From assembly GCF_048569485.1 (NCBI RefSeq), contig NC_134355.1:558788142-558852141 (forward strand): a stretch of DNA of 64,000 bases, written 5' to 3'. Below are positions 54,101-57,679 of this stretch, in pieces; position 1 is the stretch's first letter, and every line of letters begins with the position of its first letter. The position numbers were made by a program, and so were the translations under genes. Below the pieces are notes generated by a model. The model ran no database searches. It was given only the letters and a program-made list of their open reading frames with translations, and had not been told where the DNA came from. The stretch comes from Anomaloglossus baeobatrachus. Its lineage: Eukaryota > Chordata > Amphibia > Anura > Aromobatidae.

Positions 54101-54877
54101 GAAGCTATACACCCAATTGTCTGGGTCTCCCAATGGAGCGACAAAGAAATAAAAACTTTAAGGAACAGGTGTTTTCTCTGGTACGTGTCACACGGATCAT
54201 ATATCAGTGTGCAGTCCTTGTGACACGTCCTGTCAGCAGAAAACGGACATGTCGCCGTGTGAAAACATGGACGTGTGCACAAACCCATTGAATTTGATGG
54301 GTCTATGTGTGTCCGTGTCTCCGGTATGTGTTGAAATGGACACCACACCTACCGGACACACGGACGTGTGAAGGAGACCATAGGGACACAGTCATGTGGC
54401 AGACATATTGCAAGTACGGTAATTCTGTAATGATCTTATTAATGGGTTAGTACACAGGAGCGGCAATGTGGCATCACTGTTGGACTGGAGTTGTGGAGAC
54501 TTTGTGGACATTAGATGTTTTACCGAAATGCTGCTCCATATTTATCTCCTTTAAAGCATAATTTAAAAAACTAAAAAAATCTCACCTCTCACTGTTCGTA
54601 ACCAGTCAATATTATGAAATTTCAAGTCACCTTCATCTGTGAAAACTCTACCAGGGATTATTTTCTGAAAGTGAAGGATATCTTCTACTGAGACTTCCGT
54701 GAAAGGCAGTCGGGACACTTTGTACCTTTCTGCAGTGAGTGGTGGGTCCTTTGCTTGACTCATGAATCTATTGCTCAACATTAAGGGGGTCTGCCCCCAT
54801 CGTGGCTCACCCAGTTGAAGGATCCTCATTGCATCCCATAATTTTCTTGAACCCACCTTTAGGCCAAAATAGCTCAT
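23935..54877 (-). CDS. D2HGDH: D-2-hydroxyglutarate dehydrogenase, mitochondrial (nine coding exons)
   Basis: A FAD-dependent enzyme of the mitochondrial matrix that oxidises D-2-hydroxyglutarate to 2-oxoglutarate and passes electrons to electron-transfer flavoprotein. The nine exons (listed separately) join in consistent phase to 1566 bp, or 521 residues. Visible parts: a basic, probably presequence N-terminus (about 1-45); a FAD-binding PCMH domain (about 90-275) with [12 protein letters not shown] (128-139) and [15 protein letters not shown] (196-210); and the C-terminal FAD-oxidase domain with substrate residues R386, T390 and K401 and metal ligands H434, H441, E475 and H476. These numbers equal those of the human enzyme. 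All introns have GT-AG ends. Two introns are under 90 bp, while intron 1 is 16.3 kb and full of transposons. The initiator is [13 protein letters not shown], eight bases after a splice acceptor, so at least one noncoding 5' exon lies upstream. Confidence 0.97.
24576..24741 (-). CDS. D2HGDH: D2HGDH coding exon 8
   Basis: 166 bp, residues 381-436. Contains [13 protein letters not shown] with R386 and T390, [13 protein letters not shown] with K401, and IGYGHLG with metal ligand H434. Acceptor TTGCACAG, donor GTGAGAG. Confidence 0.96.
25221..26378. mobile_element. GC-rich non-autonomous DNA transposon with CCGTATTTTTCG ends
   Basis: The left end is TA plus CCGTATTTTTCGC and the right end GCGAAAAATACGG plus TA, with TATAAGACGCAC-type subterminal motifs at both sides. 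It lies in intron 7 of D2HGDH. The interior is very GC-rich and packed with small tandem repeats: a 24-bp unit with GCCGGCGGCAGCCGGGTGCT (about 25413-25525), a CCTCACCGCCGCTGCCACCA unit (about 25850-25975) and an alanine/proline-like GCCACCACGGACCCC unit (about 26050-26200). Long open frames on both strands here come from these repeats and are not credible genes. Superfamily not assigned. Confidence 0.85.
25413..25525. repeat. 24-bp tandem repeat in the GC-rich element
   Basis: About five head-to-tail copies of a unit containing GTGTGCCGGCGGCAGCCGGG, inside the 25221-26378 element. Confidence 0.85.
26851..26993 (-). CDS. D2HGDH: D2HGDH coding exon 7
   Basis: 143 bp encoding [23 protein letters not shown] and [10 protein letters not shown] (to residue 380). 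The donor GTACAGT is weaker than the others, but the phase fits exon 8. Confidence 0.93.
27074..27217 (-). CDS. D2HGDH: D2HGDH coding exon 6
   Basis: 144 bp encoding the segment with [20 protein letters not shown] and FMDSESM, in the C-terminal oxidase domain. Acceptor TTCTCTAG, donor GTCAGT. Intron 6 is 80 bp. Confidence 0.93.
27541..28290 (+). repeat. Non-LTR retrotransposon 3'-end remnant
   Basis: Text typical of a LINE end: a TGGAACTTTCTACC stretch and, after an insertion, CAAAGGGAAGCTGAAGACCC, CAGACAAGCCTACAACC, TGTGAGCCCTCGCGGGCAGG, GTAAAGCGCTATAATAATAA and an A-rich run. The reverse transcriptase core is absent. It lies in intron 5 of D2HGDH, antisense to the gene. Family is inferred from memory of similar vertebrate repeats. 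Confidence 0.55.
27622..27862. mobile_element. Short foldback MITE inserted in the LINE remnant
   Basis: The left arm (AAAGCAAGAAAGG to CAGTGGCGAAGCCGG) and right arm (CCGGCTTCGCCACTG to TTCTTGCTTT) are near-perfect inverse copies around a short centre at about 27745. It splits the LINE remnant. No open frame. Possible cruciform former. Confidence 0.75.
28291..29555. other. D2HGDH: Intron 5 stretch without recognisable features
   Basis: AT-rich intron sequence of D2HGDH. No exon, RNA gene or defined repeat was recognised. Short plus-strand open frames here have no family resemblance. Confidence 0.5.
29556..29724 (-). CDS. D2HGDH: D2HGDH coding exon 5
   Basis: 169 bp encoding [20 protein letters not shown] and the following [11 protein letters not shown], the end of the PCMH flavin domain. 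Donor GTAAGG. Confidence 0.97.
29812..30005 (-). CDS. D2HGDH: D2HGDH coding exon 4
   Basis: 194 bp encoding residues 164-228, with [10 protein letters not shown] and the [15 protein letters not shown] flavin-binding motif. Donor GTAAGAG. Intron 4 to the next exon is only 87 bp. Confidence 0.97.
30100..30760. repeat. AT-rich dispersed repeat fragment in intron 3
   Basis: Contains several phrases resembling the arms of the TTAA foldback at 38343-47857 (CATAACTTTTTTGTTTG, ACACCATTTATTTTACG, AATACCAAACATGTACAG). Probably a diverged member of the same repeat type. Ends not defined. Confidence 0.4.
31236..33428. mobile_element. Non-autonomous DNA transposon with CCGTATTTTTCG ends and an internal minisatellite
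   Basis: The left end is TA plus CCGTATTTTTCGG and the right end CGAAAAATACGG plus TA, with CATAAGACGCAC subterminal motifs. It has a GC-rich core (31310-31800) related to 2880-3430 and then a large 19-bp array. It is 2193 bp long in intron 3 of D2HGDH. No transposase is present, so it must depend on an enzyme supplied elsewhere. Confidence 0.88.
31846..33236. repeat. 19-bp minisatellite, about 70 copies
   Basis: The unit is GGGGGTATATGAGCAGGAT, with variants GAACAGG and GTACAGGAGCAGG arranged in blocks. The array is highly regular. Because the unit lacks stops, the minus strand has a 478-codon open frame with a 19-residue period ([19 protein letters not shown]), which is an artefact. Confidence 0.97.
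33595..33734 (-). CDS. D2HGDH: D2HGDH coding exon 3
   Basis: 140 bp encoding residues 117-164, with the flavin-contacting [12 protein letters not shown] loop and [15 protein letters not shown]. Acceptor TATCTACAG, donor GTAAGTGA. Confidence 0.96.
33735..34318. other. D2HGDH: Intron 2 stretch without recognisable features
   Basis: Intron sequence of D2HGDH between exon 3 and the first MITE. No gene or RNA recognised. Confidence 0.5.
34319..34606. mobile_element. T2/Kolobok-like MITE
   Basis: Starts TTAAAGGGAACCTGTCAC and ends with an inverse GACCAGTTTCTTTTAA. TTAA is at both edges, the target type of Kolobok/T2 elements abundant in frogs. 288 bp, no coding capacity, in intron 2 of D2HGDH. 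Confidence 0.8.
34713..36672. mobile_element. Non-autonomous hAT element with long inverted arms
   Basis: The termini TAGTGATGGACGAACC and, inverted, TAGTGATGGGCGAACC are flanked by a perfect 8-bp duplication CTCCTGAC (34705-34712 and 36673-36680). The inverted arms are unusually long, about 390 bp (to about 35105 and from about 36290), and the middle carries AT-rich and diverged inverse repeats. No transposase is seen. The TAGNGATG end and 8-bp duplication place it in hAT. It is distinct from the 9.7-kb element but could belong to the same broad group. Confidence 0.92.
36487..36543 (+). other. Mini-intron-like splice signals in the right arm of the hAT foldback
   Basis: On the plus strand: GGACCG|GTAAGTATAAT, then TACTAAT (36514-36520), a run of 15 T, and TACAG|CC, spanning 57 bp. 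The mirrored left arm has the same order on the minus strand (34906 down to 34858). Whether they are used is unknown. Confidence 0.5.
36673..37139. other. D2HGDH: Intron 2 spacer
   Basis: Contains the right 8-bp duplication of the hAT foldback (36673-36680). Otherwise no feature is recognised. Confidence 0.5.
37140..37571. mobile_element. T2/Kolobok-like foldback MITE
   Basis: TTAAAGGGGATGTCCGGGC at the left and the inverse CCGGACAACCCCTTTTAA at the right, with TTAA at both edges. Long inverted arms (GACTGCGCACTTATGAATCC and partner). 432 bp, in intron 2. Confidence 0.85.
37572..38181. other. D2HGDH: Intron 2 spacer, 3' side of exon 2
   Basis: AT-rich, with faint resemblance to dispersed MITE text. 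No gene recognised. Confidence 0.4.
38182..38239 (-). CDS. D2HGDH: D2HGDH coding exon 2
   Basis: 58 bp encoding G98 to K117 ([18 protein letters not shown]), the start of the FAD-binding domain. Acceptor TTTTTCAG, donor GTAAGT. Separated from exon 1 by the 16.3-kb intron that contains the LTR element and DIRS copy 3. Confidence 0.95.
38574..39204. mobile_element. Nested palindromic element with 15-bp flanking repeats
   Basis: The arms (AGTGAAAGCTGCACACCAAA at the left and its inverse near 39190) fold around a centre at about 38930, where CCAACTTCACGGTAATCTCT and its partner face each other. It is flanked by direct copies of TATATGGTAAAACTG (38559-38573 and 39205-39219). The long duplication is unusual for cut-and-paste MITEs, so the family is left open. 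Confidence 0.75.
39355..39679 (+). repeat. About 325-bp duplicated target, copy left of the LTR element
   Basis: The sequence from CTGAATGGTTTTCATTTTTC to CTTTTGT is repeated right after the right LTR at 46879-47203. The only difference I see is one A in a poly-A run (13 against 14). Confidence 0.95.
39680..40302 (+). repeat. Left LTR of the Gmr1-like element
   Basis: 623 bp. Begins TGTAGGAAACATCTGTGGGA and ends TTTGTGACA. Nearly identical to the right LTR. Confidence 0.95.
40203..40210 (+). promoter_or_regulatory. TATA box in the left LTR
   Basis: TATAAAAG lies about 100 bp before the LTR end, a plausible core promoter for the element's transcript. Functional use is inferred. Confidence 0.55.
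40429..45609 (+). CDS. Gag-pol frame of the Gmr1-like element
   Basis: One long frame. Seen in order: a charged, Arg/Glu-rich coiled-coil-like stretch (about 130-190); a SCAN-like capsid part (about 205-350, [17 protein letters not shown]); a zinc knuckle [14 protein letters not shown] (418-431); a retropepsin-like [11 protein letters not shown] (Asp 478); a Gly/Ser-rich spacer; the integrase zinc region and core with D929, D989 and E1025 (D, D, 35, E spacing); reverse transcriptase with YLDD (1435-1438); and RNase H with [10 protein letters not shown] (Asp 1586). The SCAN domain of vertebrate transcription factors is believed to come from gag of this family. The position of the true gag start is uncertain. 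Fossil element part. Confidence 0.9.
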   Translation: MSECRYCKVCGGIRCQFCVSDQSLQEWLRAPGAKPKEWPMLRPETMRRLSTSPPRARRQRTALQRTSHNLALLDKMRRSSPKVPQRARCQPSALKGTVNRLALQRAADHHVPFRSDSLLQMAMALLQAGDQKGYKELLAERRAERQAARDAEAAERHAEREAAERERQAAREERERQADRDYQLQLAQLRPSSATCDLRDTKLPKVRVEDFPVLEKDGDLDSFLTAFERTCLQHHLDKDQWAKYLTPRLRGKALDILGDLPAEADQGYDTIKRALIQQYNLTPESYRKKFRSLQKGPKDSWADHRRALARAADHWTQGLQLSTGPEILDLFIMEQLLWNCPEDLRQFIRDQKPKGSTATAALADDYTNNRAPEARRAATSSTWRGGKMNSATAPPAPRLQGVSPSTPLSRPVAEPRRCHQCNLPGHFKAMCPQRPKAPAPSPSQGPPKVYCVGGGGGRSLDSFQPVTVGRSVTIGLRDSASEVTLVRPEMVSPQDLIPGKTLAVSGIGGIDPALPVADIYVDWGAGRGVREVGVTDRIPANVLLGTDLGQITSQFGPQPRAEPSASTDVPPDNVNVLSMNDVREEGVNSDISACIDTIDTHSAAAVTGEGVRERCDNASTSNQPVSWDLLPSAGISREQGAAGGGPVCGVGATTANVGSPEISQRGSVAAGGEQAGEIGAGPGAEVLPGKISVHGSPTTGVSGSQVGLPEPATWSGTEEEQARPTVAAAVAAVTRSGSAGSQGASQRSDSSSPSDPVAAESGGGQDTGPGVLTEDVTVSSILATSSQGFQAALEADDSLKALKEQAAQPPSDSDPERVVWDQGRLYRATVQQGSPEAWPRDRQLVVPYPFRTELLRIAHEIPMAGHLGIAKTKARLNQHFYWPKMGADVAAYCRSCETCQRVGKAGPHPKAPLVSLPIIDEPFRRVAVDLVGPLAIPSSSGKRFILTVVDYATRYPEAVALSSIRADKVATALLEIFSRVGFPQEMLTDRGTQFMSQLMEALCKQVQVRHLVASPYHPQTNGLCERFNGTLKQMLKMLVDSHGRDWERYLPHLLFAYREVPQASTGFSPFELLYGRRVRGPLALVKEAWEGDLATPGVSVIEYVMRFRDKMQALTQLVHDNMAQAQADQKRWYDQNACERTYQVGQEVWVLVPVPQDKLQAAWEGPYLVYQQLNPVTYLVTLDPARGRRKPFHVNMMKAHHEREACALPVCNLPEEGEAETLLDMLAQVRAGGSIEDVEVGHQLLEDQRSQLWATLHPFRGLFTNQPGRTDLAVHHVDTGDHPPIRRSAYRVSLEVQQHMRQEIDEMLKLGVIQASNSAWASPVVLVPKKDRTTRFCVDYRGLNAVTVADAYPMPRIDDLLDQLAGAQYLTIMDLSRGYWQIPLTRKARERSAFITPFGLYESTVMPFGMRNAPATFQRMVNTLLKGLEGYAAAYLDDIAVFSPTWEDHLEHLAQVLRRIHRAGLTIKPGKCQLAMSEVQYLGHRVGGRTLKPEPEKVEAIASWPTPRTKKQVMSFLGTAGYYRRFVPCYSSLAKPLTDLTKKKLPSAVDWTMDCETAFRALKDALSSPPVLQAADFTRPFVVQTDASDFGLGAVLSQVDSASQEHPVLYLSRKLLPREVAYSTMEKECLAIVWALQRLQPYLYGRHFIVETDHNPLSWLHTVSGTNGRLLRWSLALQQYNFTIRHKRGRDHGNADGLSRQGEVVDGRTGEHRSVLPPSALKRGEV
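45610..46256 (+). other. 3' noncoding part of the Gmr1-like element
   Basis: Between the end of the long frame and the right LTR. An A/G run (AAAAGGGGGGAGG) lies at its start. No envelope-like frame seen. Confidence 0.6.
46257..46878 (+). repeat. Right LTR of the Gmr1-like element
   Basis: 622 bp, one base shorter than the left LTR. It ends exactly in TGACA, directly joined to the duplicated flank. Confidence 0.95.
46879..47203 (+). repeat. About 325-bp duplicated target, copy right of the LTR element
   Basis: Direct repeat of 39355-39678. After 47203 the foldback sequence resumes with an A-rich centre. Confidence 0.95.
47858..48148. other. D2HGDH: Intron 1 spacer between the foldback and DIRS copy 3
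   Basis: No gene recognised. Some phrases (CTGGTGCTGCTGTATGTGGC) resemble dispersed frog repeats. Confidence 0.4.
48487..48573 (-). repeat. DIRS copy 3 internal complementary region
   Basis: Inverse pieces of both outer ends joined side by side, equivalent to 15610-15711 in copy 2. Confidence 0.85.
48643..50000 (-). pseudogene. DIRS copy 3 tyrosine recombinase part
   Basis: Shows the same recombinase signatures as copy 2 ([28 protein letters not shown]). The reading is interrupted. The right border is approximate because the part overlaps the reverse transcriptase region. Confidence 0.75.
49661..51469 (-). CDS. DIRS copy 3 reverse transcriptase and RNase H part
   Basis: Reverse transcriptase with [27 protein letters not shown] and YLDD, then RNase H with [17 protein letters not shown] and [12 protein letters not shown]. 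Closely related to copy 2. Fossil element part. Confidence 0.88.
   Translation of the reverse strand: MRDILSHGYRIEFSSRPPTRFFRTSPPPERADALFQAVNALKTEGVVIPVPPQEHGRGFYSNLFVVPKKDGSFRPVLDLKLLNRHVSTRRFWMESLRSVIASMSQGDFLASIDIKDAYLHVPIASEHQRFLRFAIEDEHLQFVALPFGLATAPRVFTKVMASVVAVLHSQGHSVIPYLDDLLVRAPSQMACQNSLSVALATLQQFGWIINFPKSKLTPTQSLTYLGMEFHTQSAVVMLPLDKQLSLQAGVQSLLRGQSHPLRRLMHFLGKMVAAMEAVPFAQFHLRPLQWDILRKWDRRSTSLDRKVSLSLATKTSLQWWLLPNSLLQGKSFLPPTWAVVTTDASLSGWGAVFLHHRAQGTWTPIESSLQINVLEIRAVYLALLAFHRWLEGRQIRIQSDNATAVAYINHQGGTRSRQAFQEVRRILQWVEATASTISAVHIPGVENWEADFLSRQGMDAGEWSLHPDVFREICRRWGTPDVDLMASRHNNKVPAFMARSQDHRALAADALVQDWSQFRLPYVFPPLAMLPRVLRKIRSDCRRAILVAPDWPRWSWYPDLWHLTVGQPWALPDRPDLLSQGPFFHLNSVALNLTVWPLSPGS
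51558..53084 (-). CDS. DIRS copy 3 gag part
   Basis: 508-codon gag starting [20 protein letters not shown], with paired cysteines ([16 protein letters not shown]), an acidic linker with [20 protein letters not shown], a central helical block and a Ser/Arg/Gln-rich C-terminus. Best example in the window of what copies 1 and 2 once encoded. Confidence 0.8.
   Translation of the reverse strand: MSSTRSKGAKAQGYFATCTSCAAKLPAGSTYPHCEQCSTPVLLAQPEPRSLGGPSAQADPPALPVQAAGTEFAVFAEKLSESLSQFMAQSMDKWSAKLLEALQSRPVLTQAPSPVGSSPPGPSLSAPQRVPRGGPRSHVEDSCPDHSPRPAKRARWESSLTSSRCSGSQLEDSLEDEADVAAQGSDPDVALNLDTPEGDAIVNDLISSINQVLDISPPPPPVEESTSQQEKHQFRFPKRTRSAFFDHSNFRDAVQKPRAVPDKRLTDTRYPFPSDVVKGWAQCPKVDPPVSRLAARSVVSVADGSSLKDATDRQIELLVKSIYEATGASFAPAFAAVWALQAISACLAEINAVTRNSALQVASLTSQASAFSSYAMNAVLDSASRTAVASANSVAVRRAMWLREWKADSASKRFLTGLPFSGDRLFGERLDEIIKESKGKDSFLPQSKPKRPQQRKIQSRFRSFRPSAKPQSSSSSRPEKGQRNSYVWRAKSRPQKPTGGNASKAASS
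54149..54420. repeat. Dispersed repeat rich in CACGGAC and GTGTGTCCG motifs
   Basis: A stretch with several imperfect inverse CGTGTGAAG and CACACGG motifs, looking like an old foldback MITE. Ends not defined. Confidence 0.45.
54586..54877 (-). CDS. D2HGDH: D2HGDH coding exon 1
   Basis: Residues 1-97 plus one base. It starts at ATG 54877 and holds the likely mitochondrial presequence and the conserved [11 protein letters not shown] and [10 protein letters not shown]. The donor is GAGAG|GTGAG. The acceptor TTTCTTACAG lies at 54885, so the exon carries eight noncoding bases before the ATG. Confidence 0.95.
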
Positions 54878-54884
54878 GTTTAAC

Positions 54885-55177
54885 CTGTAAGAAATGCACA
54901 CCAATAATCACTTAGTACACTCTTTAAGGATTATTTCCATTTTCAACAATGAATATCGTTGTAAATAAAATCAATTTTGAAATGTAATTCTTACAACAGC
55001 GTCACCTCAGTGGTTAGGCCATATAGAAAAGTAGGAAATAATGATCAAGGGTTATTCCCATATTGATATTGTCAGTTAGACCTTGTAAATAAAAGCAATT
55101 TGGAAATGTACTGCTTATTAAGATTTTCAACCATACTGAGATCTTAACACTTGCTTTGTTTATCGCTTGTTCCATTC
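54885..55177. other. D2HGDH: Upstream intron of D2HGDH, no recognised feature
   Basis: Begins with the splice acceptor TTTCTTACAG (minus strand) that precedes the first coding exon, so this is intron on the minus strand. Nothing else is recognised. Confidence 0.6.
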
Positions 55178-55545
55178 GGGTATGTGCCCACGATCAGGAC
55201 TTACTACGCCCTGGACGCAGCGGGTACTGACCTGTGGGTCCCCGAGTCTTCTCCGCAGGAGACTGCAGCGGCTTGTACCCATGATCAGGGTTCAGTGCGG
55301 TGCGGTCTCTTGCTTGTGTTCTCCCAACGAAGGACGCATGTGAATCAGCAGCAAACAATTGACATGCTGCGGTCTGGAAAGACGCTCCGCAGGTCAATGT
55401 TTGCTGCAGAAAAAACAAGCACAGTGGGCAGGAGATATCTAGAAATCCCGTCCATTATGCTTATACTGTACAACAGCGTTTTGGACGCAGCTGAAGCATG
55501 CTACATCCAAAACGCTGCAAACACTGACCGTGGGTACGCAGCCTC
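55178..55545. repeat. Foldback-like dispersed repeat
   Basis: Starts GGGTATGTGCCCACGATCAG and ends near ACCGTGGGTACGCAGCC, imperfect inverse ends. The middle (GACGCAGCGG, TTTGGACGCAGC) is inverse-repeated. Type of MITE common in frog genomes, family not assigned. Confidence 0.55.
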
Positions 55546-55610
55546 AGAGACCGTCCACCACTGGACTGCATCGCAGCACAACATGTGCTGTGCTTACAAC
55601 TTATTTTCTA

Positions 55611-55971
55611 TTAAAGGGGTATTCCAATCTCCATGATCCTATCCCAATATGTAGTAGGTGTGATAATATTAGCAAACACCTCCAAATAGAAATGCAGTAT
55701 AATTCTCCTGATTCACTATGTTGCTTACCTCATGTTCAGGGCATTGCAGGACCTTAGGTATCCATGGTTATAACCACGCATATAGTCACAGTTAGTTGCT
55801 AGTAATCATAACCATGGATACCCAAGGTCCTGCAATGCCTTGAATATAAGGTAAGCAAGATAGTGAATCAGGAGATCTATACTATATTTCTAATTGGAGG
55901 GATTTGCTAATATTATTATTGCACCTACTACATATTAAAATAGGATCTTGGAGATGGGAATATCCCTGTAA
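55611..55971. mobile_element. T2/Kolobok-like palindromic MITE
   Basis: TTAAAGGGGTATTCCAATCTCC at the left and the inverse GGAGATGGGAATATCCCTGTAA at the right (the right TTAA has decayed). Long arms, including GGTATCCATGGTTAT and ATAACCATGGATACC around the centre at about 55790. Confidence 0.85.
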
Positions 55972-56023
55972 TCTTTTGCTCACGGTTGTGAATCTGGCCA
56001 AGATTGGTGGAGCGTGCCGTTAC

Positions 56024-56110
56024 CTCTGAATTTTGGACAGCTTCATCGCATTTCTTACAAGCTAGTCAGCAGCGATTGTTGGTCTCCTAGGCAACAAGTA
56101 AAAAGTGTTA
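56024..56110 (-). other. D2HGDH: Possible noncoding 5' exon of D2HGDH
   Basis: On the minus strand a CAGAG|GTAACG donor occurs at 56023/56024, preceded by unremarkable GC-balanced sequence. A mildly GC-rich patch (GGCGCGGCCGG, about 56355) lies further upstream and could be the promoter. This is a guess driven by the need for a 5' untranslated exon upstream of 54885. RNA data would decide it. Confidence 0.2.
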
Positions 56111-56719
56111 ACTCAAGAATGGCTTCAAATTGTAATAAGCTGTAAATTGCAAAAGTACCATACAACAATATCCATCTGTGAAGATGGAAATAACCAAAGG
56201 GAAACTTATGTCAAAAATCGCTATTAACCTGCTAATATGGGGTTAATCTGCAAGTTGATAGTGTTCTAGAAGTGTCCTCTGTCGCCACACTGAATCCAGA
56301 TACCAAGAGGAAATTATCTTTATTCTTCCCGGCAGCCTCCAGCTTTCAGTCAGAGGCGCGGCCGGAGGAGTTTCAGTCACTACTCAGTACACAGTGTGTT
56401 GCAGCTTTAACCACATCCCCGGTTCAGCATTGCATCAACATCACATAGAGCTGTACTCCTCCGCAGTTAGGGACAAACCATCCCCCTTTTACTAGTCTGT
56501 CATCATTACACTCACTGCTCATCGGAACAATTTTTATCGGTAAATCATAAAAATGATGAAACTAATTTAAAATTTGTGTTTTAAGTTCCACGATTTTTTA
56601 AAAACCTCCAAATGGCTGTCAGTGAATGGAAACTTTTATTTACTTTTAGAGACTGAAACATGGCTTTACCACATCTGCTGACAAACATGCATGGTTCAGG
56701 AGTGACATGTGGATTTTGC

Positions 56720-57095
56720 TCTGTAAGGCCACGTGCACACGCTGAGTATTTGGTGATTATTTTTTACTTCAGTATTTGTAAGGACACATGCACACACTGA
56801 GTATTTGGTGAGTTTTTATCTCACTACAGTTTTTGTAAGGAGAACAAGAACAGAAGGTCCGCAGCTAGAAACCAAGTCCCTGGGCAGCAGCGCTCACCCC
56901 GAGAGGTTATATGGCAGTAACAAACAACACATCCTGAAACCAAAGCTGTCCCACCGCAAGGCTGACCCCGACGCAGCTCACCGACCTCGCATGCTCACCT
57001 GAGTATTTGGCGAGTTTTTTACCTCATTACAAGGCCTTACAAATACTGAGGTAAAAACTCACCAAATACTCAGTGTGTGCATGGGGCCTGAATCA
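56720..57095. repeat. Foldback repeat with CTGAGTATTTGG ends
   Basis: The left part (AAGGCCACGTGCACACGCTG followed by AGTATTTGGTG) and right part (CACCAAATACTCAGTGTGTG, GCATGGGGCC) are inverse. A second CACACACTGAGTATTTGGTG copy at about 56790 suggests a nested or duplicated MITE. Confidence 0.6.
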
Positions 57096-57160
57096 TCTCT
57101 AGCGCAGCAATCTTCGCATGTCCTCAAGTTTATACTTTCTTTGCCAGTATATGACTGAGT

Positions 57161-57209
57161 TAGGCCCTGTGCGCACACTGCGTTTTTGCTGCAGAAATTT
57201 CTTGAGAAA
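57161..57209. repeat. MITE fragment interrupted by DIRS copy 4
   Basis: TAGGCCCTGTGCGCACACTG followed by CTGCAGAAATTTCTTGAG. Related text with inverse end CAGGGCCTA lies right of the DIRS at 63108-63392, so DIRS copy 4 sits in or beside a MITE of this family. Confidence 0.6.
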
Positions 57210-57528
57210 AAAGAGAATTTTGTTTACTTACCGTAAATTCTTTTTCTTATAGTTCCGACATGGGAGACCCAAACCATGGGTGTATAGCTACTGCCTCCGG
57301 AGGACACACAAAGTACTACACTCAAACGTGTAGCTCCTCCCTCCGGCTATATACACCCCCTGGATGACAATCTACCCAGTTCAGTGCAAAAGCTGAAGGA
57401 GGACATCCACCCATAAGTAGAGAAAGAGTAAAACTCGGAAAGACCAGAACTCTGTCTACTAACAACAGCCAGTGAAACACACGGAACAAAAAACTGCCAA
57501 CAGGCAACAGGGAGGGTGCTGGGTCTCC

Positions 57529-57618
57529 CATGTCGGAACTATAAGAAAAAGAATTTACGGTAAGTAAACAAAATTCTCTTTTTCTTTATCGTTCCTTATG
57601 GGAGACCCAAACCATGGG
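57529..57618 (-). repeat. DIRS copy 4 internal complementary region
   Basis: Inverse copies of the element's left and right outer ends joined together, the same architecture as in copies 2 and 3. Confidence 0.88.
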
Positions 57619-57679
57619 ACGTTCCAAAGCAGTCCATGGGCGGGAAATAAACCAACTGAGAAGTAGGCAAAACCTAACT

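Larger units (their letters stand above)
48149..54148 (-). mobile_element. DIRS retrotransposon copy 3, full length
   Basis: A 6.0-kb DIRS element in intron 1 of D2HGDH, in the same orientation as the gene. From right to left: terminal repeat (54005-54134 plus end), gag (51558-53084), reverse transcriptase and RNase H (about 49661-51470), tyrosine recombinase (about 48643-50000), internal complementary region (48487-48573) and terminal repeat (48197-48326 plus outer extension to 48149). It has the same ends as copies 1 and 2. Gag reads openly over 508 codons. The pol part has roughly one to three breaks. Confidence 0.92.
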
